Part shown: positions 6,266-11,821 of the stretch, one piece after another | Layout of the letters: each line of letters starts with the position of its first letter | Position numbering within the stretch: position 1 is the first letter of the stretch | Source of the DNA: Caldifarciminota bacterium UBA3073 | GTDB lineage: Bacteria > Hydrothermota > UBA3073 | DNA: 11,821 nt | Assembly: GCA_002366725.1 (NCBI GenBank) | Contig: DFBT01000098.1 | Coordinates: 31,904 to 43,724, forward strand | Reading direction: 5' to 3' | Made by a program: the position numbers and the translations under genes | Notes under the pieces: generated by a model | What the model was told of the DNA's origin: nothing | Databases searched by the model: none | The model's input: only the letters and a program-made list of their open reading frames with translations

Positions 6266-6824
6266 GCACACTTCCTCCCTGCATAACCAGGATGTCCCCG
6301 AGGGTGCGCGGTTTTAATGTATTTATGAACTTCCTCATTATTTCCGAGACGGTCCTCGTATCGTCCATAGCCCTGTGTGTCGGGAGGGATTTCACCCCCA
6401 GTCTCCTCGCCAGATATTCGAGTGTGTTTGATTTAAAACTAAATTTTCTCCTCGCGATGGTAAGTGTATCCAGAACGAGGTTATCTATGGGAGAGTTCAG
6501 TTCATTTATGAGAAACGAAAGGTCAAATGGTGCATTGTGAAAGACGAGTACCGTATTACGTATGAATGCCAAGAACTCGTCTTCAACCTCGGCAATGGAA
6601 GGTGCATCCGCAACCATTTCATCTGTGATTCCGTTTATGTATCTTGCCGCCCTGGGCAGGGGTAAGCCCGGATTTACAAGGGTTGAAAACTCCGCCAATA
6701 CTGAAGAGAGTGTAAATTTGACGATACCTATCTCGCATATCCTGTCCCCGAGATACGGATATAGCCCCGTGGTTTCAAGGTCAACCCCGGAAAATATCAC
6801 CTTGTCTACGGCGACCGTGTACAT
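6246..6824 (-). CDS. DnaQ-like 3'-5' exonuclease (DEDDh, stand-alone)
   Basis: A 192-residue exonuclease resembling the epsilon proofreading subunit of DNA polymerase III and PolC-type exonuclease domains. The three Exo motifs are complete: GVDLETTG (D15, E17), HNAPFDLSFL (D101) and HRAMDD (H150, D155), so it should be active with two metal ions. There is no polymerase or helicase domain; whether it proofreads or repairs is not decidable here. The start is uncertain. The ATG at 6824 fits the family N-terminus. A GTG at 6833 is possible, and an ATT at 6851 lies 7 nt after a GAGGAG inside the end of the upstream gene. The last residues come from a heptamer array. It lies 28 bp after the DUF2723 gene. 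Confidence 0.9.
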   Translation of the reverse strand: MYTVAVDKVIFSGVDLETTGLYPYLGDRICEIGIVKFTLSSVLAEFSTLVNPGLPLPRAARYINGITDEMVADAPSIAEVEDEFLAFIRNTVLVFHNAPFDLSFLINELNSPIDNLVLDTLTIARRKFSFKSNTLEYLARRLGVKSLPTHRAMDDTRTVSEIMRKFINTLKPRTLGDILVMQGGSVQLTIDN

Positions 6825-6852
6825 ATCAATCACACTATATCTGTCTGAAATC

Positions 6853-9672
6853 TCACATCTCCTCGAGCATTCTCTGTGCGAGGGTATCATATGGATGAAG
6901 TTCTAGCCACCTCTTAAGCACCTCTTCCGCTATTTCACTCTTTTGAGCTTGCATGAGAAATCCAACCACATTCCCCGTGAGCTCCGGGCTCACCATTACG
7001 GAATCTCGCAGGTCGAAAAACTTCAGGGAATCGCCTGTCTCATAATACAGCGATATCAAACCCGACACACCGGCGGGATTTTTGGGGTCCAATCTCTGCG
7101 CCTTTTTGAAATACTTGCTCGCCGCGGGGTAATCGCCCTCGTCGAGTTTCATTTCTCCCGCCATATACAGGGAGAACGGGTCTGGCTTTTGTTCCACCGT
7201 TTCAAGAAGAGCCTCCCTCAGCTTGAGGGTATCTCCCTGCTTTCGATACAAATTGATAATCATCTGGTCAAAGGGAATTCCCTCCGTTCTAAATTTTTTG
7301 CCCATCTCGTAACACTCAATCGCCCTGTCTGTGTCTCCCCTCTTCTGGTGCTCCATTCCAAGTGAAAAGAGGCACACGGAATAGTTGGAGAGGAGTTTCC
7401 TCACATTTTCGTCTATATAGACCGACTTATTGAATACGGACCTGTACCTGTACACCTGAAACACCAGACTGTCTGATTTCGCAAGATCAAAATGGGGGCC
7501 TCCCTTCTGTGGGACGATCTTTCTCACCAATCCCTCCATTGACAGATAGGGTTCCCACGCCACAGTATTGTCTCGCGATACCGTGGTGGCAAAGTATATG
7601 GGAAATTTTCCCTCGTATCCACCCCCCATCAGAAGTTCCACAAATTCATCTTCTGGCAGGAGATATTCCTTGGGCAATCTAACCCAGAAGGTGCTGGGAA
7701 GTATCCACTCCCCGGTTGGTTTTCTTCTGAGGTAATACTGGGGTGGGATAATCTCCATATCCCTCGGGAAGAGTCGCCTGTATTTGGGGGGAAGTGTCTC
7801 CTTCTTTATGGGCATAAACACCTTCTTCTCGAAGCTCCTTCCCAAACTCAAGGTAGCTATATCCCTCACGGCGAAGTCCTTCACAAAAAGTATTTTATCC
7901 CGCCGTATCTCCCCGTTCTTCACCACTGGATGGGGCATGAGGTTCTCAATTTCAAAATCTGTAAATGATATGGGGACTCCCATATCGTTCTTCAATTGCT
8001 TGATATACCAGTCGGTATTTATGAGCGATAGATTTGCAATTCTCACATCGAGTCTCGTCCTCTTAACTGCCTGAGCGAACCACAGAGGAAATGTATCGTT
8101 ATCTCCGTTTGTATAGAGCACCGCGTCTCTCTCACAGGAGACGAGCATATTGTATCCATAATCGTCCGGTAAATAATTCGCATGTCTATTTGCGGGTGAT
8201 GAGAAGTTTGATACGAGTGGAATTATCCCCACTACGGCAGCCAGGGGAATGGAGAACTTTATCCACTTTTTCATCTTTCCAAACATCTCAAATATTCCAA
8301 ACCCAATAAAGAAACCAAACATTACAAAAGAGGGTCCAAAGAAGTAGAACCTCTCTCTCACCTCTCTTGGCCGATGGAACGGATTGGGATCCGATGGTGA
8401 GAACCTGAAGTTCGTATACAGCATCAGCCCGGCACCTGCGAAGAAAAACGCCGTGAAGAACAGCCAGAAGTAACCCTTATCCCTCTTATACATTGAATAC
8501 ATGCCGAGAATACCGAGGAGGGTTATGCCGGTCGTACCCAGTGCAGAAAGCACCCGAATGACCTCTCGCGTTGTCGTGTGCAGTATAATAGCCTCCCTCG
8601 GCCATGGTACAAACTGCCAAGTGAAATACCTGAAGTAGAACATAAGCTGCCAGAATAGTGCGACGGGCAGAGAATAATGCGTCTCCATAGCCGTCTTCCT
8701 CGGGAACATCTGGGCGGACATCGCCGACGGACCGTATTGCTTTCTTGAAAATGCATCCCACAGTTTTCCCAGGGTGGTGGGTGCGGTCTCGTTTATCATG
8801 GGATGGAGACGCGCCCTCACCATGAGGTAGAAAAGGGTTGTGAAACCTACGAGAATAATACATACGATGAGTCCTTTTAAGAGCGGCGATCGTATTGTCT
8901 TTATATTCGGAAGGAACGCCAGAAGAATAATAGCGGTGACCATTCCCACCGCGAACGAGTAATCCTCACCCAGGGGACCCTTGAGTACCATAAGCAATAC
9001 AACTATCAAGAACCACGCCACGAGGGCGCCAATTATTACATTCCTCTTGTTCCTCAGGTGCTCCCGGTTGACGATCATAACAAAGATAAGTATGCCGGGT
9101 CCCGCGAGAAGGGGTATAAGGTGTATACCAATGGATAGGGCAAAAAGATAAGCTATAAGTATTATCATCCTTCCCGAGTTCGCCTCACCGAGATGATGCC
9201 TCCAGAGAAACGCGAGCCAGAGGGATAAAACGAACACGAATGTTGCCGGGCCATATGCCTCAGCCTCCACCGCATTCCACCACGGAGTGAATGAAAACGC
9301 CGCAACCGATGCACTGCAGAATCCGAGAGAATATATAATTACCTTATCGAGTCTCTTCTTCGGCTGCTTCCACTCGCACAGGATGGTTATCACCATAAGA
9401 AAGAGGAGTGCTGTCGCAATGGCACAGGACAGCGATGAAAATAAATTCATACTGAATGCGGGATCGCTACCAAACGGAAGAAATGAAAACAGTCTTCTTA
9501 TGAGGACATGAAGCGGTGAGCCGGGAGGATGGGGTACCCCAAGGGTGTACCCACAGGCAAGATATTCTGACGCGTCCCAGAAGGAGGCAGTCGGTTGCAT
9601 TGTGTAGAGGTAAAAGCCAAACACAAACACAAATACCAGGAAGAAGGCCCACAATCTTTCGCTATTTTTCAT
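6853..9672 (-). CDS. DUF2723 membrane protein (GT117, TMEM260-like) with C-terminal TPRs
   Basis: A 939-residue polytopic membrane protein. Residues 1 to about 500 hold many hydrophobic segments. The first loop has the DUF2723 signature FWDASEYLACGYTLGVPHPP (D33, E36, HPPG 48-51), comparable to catalytic acidic residues of GT-C glycosyltransferases. A soluble part from about 520 holds SCERDAVLYTNGDNDTFPLW and NLSLINTDWYIKQLK, typical of bacterial DUF2723 proteins. The last 190 residues or so are tetratricopeptide-like (RGDTDRAIECYEMGKKF, EGDYPAASKYFKKAQRLDP). The family includes human TMEM260, a protein O-mannosyltransferase; the substrate here is unknown and the role is inferred. The start at 9672 is chosen over an in-frame codon at 9702 because of GGGGGG just before it and the hydrophobic N-terminus. 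Confidence 0.9.
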   Translation of the reverse strand: MKNSERLWAFFLVFVFVFGFYLYTMQPTASFWDASEYLACGYTLGVPHPPGSPLHVLIRRLFSFLPFGSDPAFSMNLFSSLSCAIATALLFLMVITILCEWKQPKKRLDKVIIYSLGFCSASVAAFSFTPWWNAVEAEAYGPATFVFVLSLWLAFLWRHHLGEANSGRMIILIAYLFALSIGIHLIPLLAGPGILIFVMIVNREHLRNKRNVIIGALVAWFLIVVLLMVLKGPLGEDYSFAVGMVTAIILLAFLPNIKTIRSPLLKGLIVCIILVGFTTLFYLMVRARLHPMINETAPTTLGKLWDAFSRKQYGPSAMSAQMFPRKTAMETHYSLPVALFWQLMFYFRYFTWQFVPWPREAIILHTTTREVIRVLSALGTTGITLLGILGMYSMYKRDKGYFWLFFTAFFFAGAGLMLYTNFRFSPSDPNPFHRPREVRERFYFFGPSFVMFGFFIGFGIFEMFGKMKKWIKFSIPLAAVVGIIPLVSNFSSPANRHANYLPDDYGYNMLVSCERDAVLYTNGDNDTFPLWFAQAVKRTRLDVRIANLSLINTDWYIKQLKNDMGVPISFTDFEIENLMPHPVVKNGEIRRDKILFVKDFAVRDIATLSLGRSFEKKVFMPIKKETLPPKYRRLFPRDMEIIPPQYYLRRKPTGEWILPSTFWVRLPKEYLLPEDEFVELLMGGGYEGKFPIYFATTVSRDNTVAWEPYLSMEGLVRKIVPQKGGPHFDLAKSDSLVFQVYRYRSVFNKSVYIDENVRKLLSNYSVCLFSLGMEHQKRGDTDRAIECYEMGKKFRTEGIPFDQMIINLYRKQGDTLKLREALLETVEQKPDPFSLYMAGEMKLDEGDYPAASKYFKKAQRLDPKNPAGVSGLISLYYETGDSLKFFDLRDSVMVSPELTGNVVGFLMQAQKSEIAEEVLKRWLELHPYDTLAQRMLEEM

Positions 9673-9682
9673 ACATCCCCCC
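9673..9682 (-). promoter_or_regulatory. G-run ribosome-binding site deciding the DUF2723 start
   Basis: GGGGGG (9682-9677) lies four bases before the ATG at 9672. It can pair with the CCUCC of 16S rRNA with one G-U wobble. Similar AGGGGG runs precede rdgB (11340-11335) and the SPOR gene (11777-11772). Confidence 0.6.
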
Positions 9683-9688
9683 GTAATC

Positions 9689-9920
9689 ATATCAAAAACC
9701 AAATATCAAAATTAACCACAAAGGCACTAAGACACAAAGTTCACAAAGAATTGACAATTGACAATCGAAAATTGTAAATTGAAATTGGTGTCTTTGTGTC
9801 TTGCCTGCCTGACGGTAGGCAGGGTGGTAAATTCTTTTTAGAACTTTTTGATTTTTAATCTGTCCATACGGATCCCGCGGATAATTTTACATTTTGCTAT
9901 TTGATATTTGATTTTTCTAC
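9689..9920. repeat. Large nested inverted-repeat element between cdaA and the DUF2723 gene
   Basis: This fills most of the 282-bp gap. Layers from outside in: heptamer-like ATATCAA-type units (9689-9716) facing an opposite-sense block TTTGCTATTTGATATTTGAT (about 9893-9912); AACCAC (9714-9719) and GTGGT; AAGACACAAAG (9729-9739) exactly complementary to CTTTGTGTCTT (9792-9802); and in the centre a heptamer array AATTGAC, AATTGAC, AATCGAA, AATTGTA, AATTGAA (9749-9783). A separate hairpin (9804-9823) lies in the right half. I see no gene here and no clear promoter for the DUF2723 gene. Confidence 0.75.
9804..9823. repeat. Small perfect hairpin CCTGCCT/AGGCAGG
   Basis: CCTGCCT, loop GACGGT, AGGCAGG: a 7-bp perfect stem with a 6-base loop. 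It has no T-run on either side, so a rho-independent terminator is unlikely. A similar CCTGCCTGCC starts again at 11799 at the right edge, so it may be a dispersed palindromic repeat. Confidence 0.65.
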
Positions 9921-9954
9921 GGTTTGTATTCCAACTACCTATCCTGGTGTGTAG

Positions 9955-10695
9955 TTACAGAAGGAGTTTCTTCAATTCTTCTTTCAAGTTTTCCCTCGTG
10001 ATGTTCGTCCTGAGTTCCCTGTCAACTGCTATGGATATTCTTCTTGTCTCCTCCGATATCACGATTGATACGGCATCGGTCTCTTCCGCAATACCGAGCG
10101 CGGCACGATGACGCGTACCCATCGTATGCGGTAAATTTGGACTGTCTGAGAGCGGTAGAATACAGGCTGCCGCCACAATGGTGTTACCCCTTATTATTAC
10201 AGCACCGTCGTGCAAGGGGGAATACGGAGTAAATATCGTCGATATGAGGTCACTTTTAAGCTTCGCATCGAGTGGTATGCCCGTGTCAATATAATTCTTA
10301 AGTCCCATTTCTCTTTCTATCACAATAAGTCCACCTATTCCCTTCTCTGACAGTTCTATCGCGCCATTGGCAATCTCCACAACTATATCCTCTCCCTCTC
10401 TTATAAACGCCCTTATGAACCTGGTCTTACCGAGTGAGGCAAGCGCATTCCTTATCTCGGGCTGAAAGAGTATCACAAAGGCGACAATCCACGCAGTCTT
10501 GAGACCGCTCATAATCCAGGAAAATCCCTGCAGATTTAGGAAATCGGCAATGAATGCCAGAAAGAATATCATTATGAGACCCGCCATCATCTGAAGCGCC
10601 CTCGTACCCTTTATGAATCTCAGGAAGTAATAGATAATTATACCTATTACGAGTATATCAATGATATCTGTGAATGTAAAATGAAGAAAACCCAT
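9955..10695 (-). CDS. cdaA: Membrane diadenylate cyclase CdaA (c-di-AMP synthase)
   Basis: A 246-residue enzyme that joins two ATP into cyclic di-AMP, a second messenger for potassium and osmotic balance and wall integrity. Three N-terminal transmembrane helices (about 9-30, 37-55, 60-80) are followed by LFQPEIRNALASLG and the DAC domain. The domain has the catalytic DGA motif at 163-165 (SPLHDGAVII) and RHR at 195-197 (GTRHRAALGIAEETDAVSIV). Length and domain order match CdaA of Bacillus (YbbP), and not DisA or CdaS. Its usual neighbours in Firmicutes, cdaR and glmM, are not here; it follows rdgB instead. The ATG at 10695 is directly abutted by a heptamer array with no Shine-Dalgarno sequence. 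Confidence 0.96.
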   Translation of the reverse strand: MGFLHFTFTDIIDILVIGIIIYYFLRFIKGTRALQMMAGLIMIFFLAFIADFLNLQGFSWIMSGLKTAWIVAFVILFQPEIRNALASLGKTRFIRAFIREGEDIVVEIANGAIELSEKGIGGLIVIEREMGLKNYIDTGIPLDAKLKSDLISTIFTPYSPLHDGAVIIRGNTIVAAACILPLSDSPNLPHTMGTRHRAALGIAEETDAVSIVISEETRRISIAVDRELRTNITRENLKEELKKLLL

Positions 10696-10737
10696 ATTGA
10701 CAATTGACGATTTACTATTGACGATTTACTATTGACA
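10696..10737. repeat. Six-unit heptamer array joining rdgB end and cdaA start
   Basis: Six exact-period units: ATTGACA, ATTGACG, ATTTACT, ATTGACG, ATTTACT, ATTGACA (42 bp). ATTGACG and ATTTACT alternate in a 14-bp super-repeat. On the minus strand it encodes the final SIVNRQ and TAG stop of rdgB (10717-10715), then runs with no gap to the cdaA ATG. Confidence 0.93.
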
Positions 10738-11326
10738 GCAGTTCCTCGAGTCTCATCCTCAATTTCCGCAGTGCAACCCCCCTGTGACTGACTTTATTTT
10801 TTCTCTCGAAAGACAGCTCTGCAAAGGTTTTGCCGATCTGAGGGAGCATGAATATTGAGTCGTAACCAAACCCCCCGCTACCAACTTCTTTTTCTGTTAT
10901 ATAACCCTCAACAATCCCCTCAAACACCTCTCTTCTGTCGGCATCAACAACGAGTGCCATACAGCATATAAACCTCGCAGTCCTTTTCTCGAAAGGAATA
11001 CCTTCAAGGGCGGCGAGAAGTTTCTTTCGATTTTCATCGTATGTGGCTTTCTCTCCCGCAAATCTCGCGGAATGTACCCCGGGAGCTCCATCCAATACAT
11101 CCACGAAAAGGCCCGTATCATCGGCAATACACCATCCCCCAGTAACATCATGGACAGAAGACGCCTTCTTCATCGCATTTTCCGCCAGGGTGTTGCCATC
11201 CTCCTCAATAGGTGGAATAAAAGGACAATCTAAAAGCGAACGAATCTCGATGGGAAGCCCATCGAGCATCGCCTTTATTTCCCCGACCTTGTCTCTATTC
11301 CTCGAGGAGATAACCACCTCGACCAT
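10715..11326 (-). CDS. rdgB: XTP/dITP diphosphatase (RdgB/HAM1)
   Basis: A 203-residue cytoplasmic pyrophosphatase that hydrolyses XTP, dITP and ITP to monophosphates, keeping deaminated purines out of nucleic acid. Family motifs: SSRNRDKVGEI at the N-terminus, EEDGNTLAENAMKKA, ADDTGLFVDVLDGAPGVHSA, GGFGYDSIF and SHRGVALRKL. The length is normal. The ATG at 11326 follows AGGGGG by 8 bases, and that G-run overlaps the TAG stop of the SPOR gene, 12 bp upstream, which suggests coupled translation. The last residues (SIVNRQ) and stop come from a heptamer array, so the native C-terminus was probably altered slightly. Confidence 0.95.
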   Translation of the reverse strand: MVEVVISSRNRDKVGEIKAMLDGLPIEIRSLLDCPFIPPIEEDGNTLAENAMKKASSVHDVTGGWCIADDTGLFVDVLDGAPGVHSARFAGEKATYDENRKKLLAALEGIPFEKRTARFICCMALVVDADRREVFEGIVEGYITEKEVGSGGFGYDSIFMLPQIGKTFAELSFERKNKVSHRGVALRKLRMRLEELLSIVNRQ

Positions 11327-11338
11327 AACGGATACCCC

Positions 11339-11767
11339 CTATTTCTTCTCAACTATAAATGCATCCGGGTAATTTTTTCTGATTCTATCCCTTGCTCTTT
11401 CTGCGTACATCCTTTCTTTATACTTTCCCGCTCTGACCTTGTAATAGGGATCGACTATCTCTATAAAAATCTCCTCCGACAGCTTCTCTTTTGCCTCAAG
11501 TCTGCACTTGCTGGCATTTTCATATTTCAAGTACGCACCTATCTGTACGGTGAACCCATAAGATACTTCTCTTTTAATCTCCGAGGTCTCGGCAAGTTCT
11601 ATCTCTACCTTGGGGACAGTGGATACCACCTCCATATCCACGGTATCTGTTTCCCCCTTTTCCGCCTCTTCATCGGGAATTATCTCTATGATGGGTGCTG
11701 TCTCTTTAACAGAGCAGGAAAGCAGACATAACGAGAATATAAGGAATTGCCCTAATAAGCCACGCAT
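11339..11767 (-). CDS. SPOR-domain lipoprotein
   Basis: A 142-residue predicted lipoprotein. The N-terminus MRGLLGQFLIFSLCLLSC is a signal peptide with lipobox LLSC (C18 lipidated). An acidic, low-complexity linker (about 25-68) leads to a C-terminal SPOR domain (about 70-140: YGFTVQIGAYLKYENASKCR, YYKVRAGKYKERMYAERARD, FIVEKK). SPOR domains bind denuded septal peptidoglycan, so a role in cell division or wall remodelling is likely; the exact partner cannot be told. The start is supported by AGGGGG four to five bases before the ATG. It is the first visible gene of the run leading to rdgB and cdaA; its promoter probably lies beyond the right edge. Confidence 0.9.
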   Translation of the reverse strand: MRGLLGQFLIFSLCLLSCSVKETAPIIEIIPDEEAEKGETDTVDMEVVSTVPKVEIELAETSEIKREVSYGFTVQIGAYLKYENASKCRLEAKEKLSEEIFIEIVDPYYKVRAGKYKERMYAERARDRIRKNYPDAFIVEKK

Positions 11768-11780
11768 GTAACCCCCTAAT

Positions 11781-11821
11781 CAATTGTCAATCGTTTACCC
11801 TGCCTGCCCTGTAGCGTTAGT
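11781..11821. repeat. Start of another repeat cluster, cut by the right edge
   Basis: CAATTGT, CAATCGT, TTACCCT at period 7 (11781-11801), then CCTGCCTGCC from 11799, like the hairpin arm at 9804. This looks like the near end of one more composite element upstream of the SPOR gene; the rest is outside. Confidence 0.55.

Noticed and set aside
6223..6300. FMN riboswitch upstream of ribD
   Set aside because: The upstream region is a heptamer array and exonuclease coding sequence; no RFN-element structure or conserved blocks seen.
8486..8863. Minus-strand open frames within the DUF2723 gene
   Set aside because: Out-of-frame shadows of the long DUF2723 frame, rich in Arg, Ser and Cys without family features.
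9804..9823. Rho-independent terminator
   Set aside because: The stem is good but no T-run follows on either strand.

Overview
The window carries ten protein genes, nine complete and one (valS) cut by the left edge. They are housekeeping and envelope genes: valyl-tRNA synthetase, a GT4 glycosyltransferase, a small ferredoxin, a flippase-like membrane protein, RibD, a DnaQ-type exonuclease, a large DUF2723 (GT117/TMEM260-like) membrane protein, the c-di-AMP synthase CdaA, the nucleotide-pool sanitiser RdgB and a SPOR-domain lipoprotein. I see no phage, IS, CRISPR, tRNA or rRNA.

Organism: a bacterium with a lipoprotein and SPOR domain, Arg codons biased to AGA/AGG, frequent ATA, a Thermotoga-like one-cluster ferredoxin, and a DUF2723 protein of the type common in Bacteroidetes and candidate phyla such as WOR-3. 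My inference, at low confidence, is an uncultured FCB or candidate-phylum bacterium (WOR-3/TA06-like), possibly from a warm anoxic habitat.

Layout: on the minus strand, reading right to left, a compact operon runs SPOR lipoprotein, rdgB, cdaA; then a repeat-filled gap of about 280 bp; then DUF2723 protein, exonuclease, ribD. ribD meets the plus-strand flippase gene tail to tail with a 23-bp overlap. The plus-strand ferredoxin gene lies upstream of the flippase gene. Divergent from the ferredoxin, a minus-strand pair of PimA-like glycosyltransferase and valS overlaps by 26 bp. Two strong sigma70-like promoters, each with a 17-bp spacer, sit back to back in the 337-bp gap at 3480-3816.

The most unusual content is not a gene. 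A family of short degenerate tandem arrays, mostly period 7 with a shared RATT/AATY core and a few of period 8, occupies nearly every gap. It has also entered coding sequence. Two arrays lie in frame inside valS, one of them splitting a zinc-knuckle CxxC. Two others simultaneously encode the last residues and stop of one gene and abut the start codon of the next (exonuclease/ribD and rdgB/cdaA). Several arrays are exactly 42 bp (6 x 7), a length that keeps the reading frame. Three gaps carry larger composite elements, with inverted outer arms wrapped around the arrays. The arrays resemble the short tandemly repeated heptanucleotides (STRR) described in cyanobacteria; the link to that family is by analogy only.
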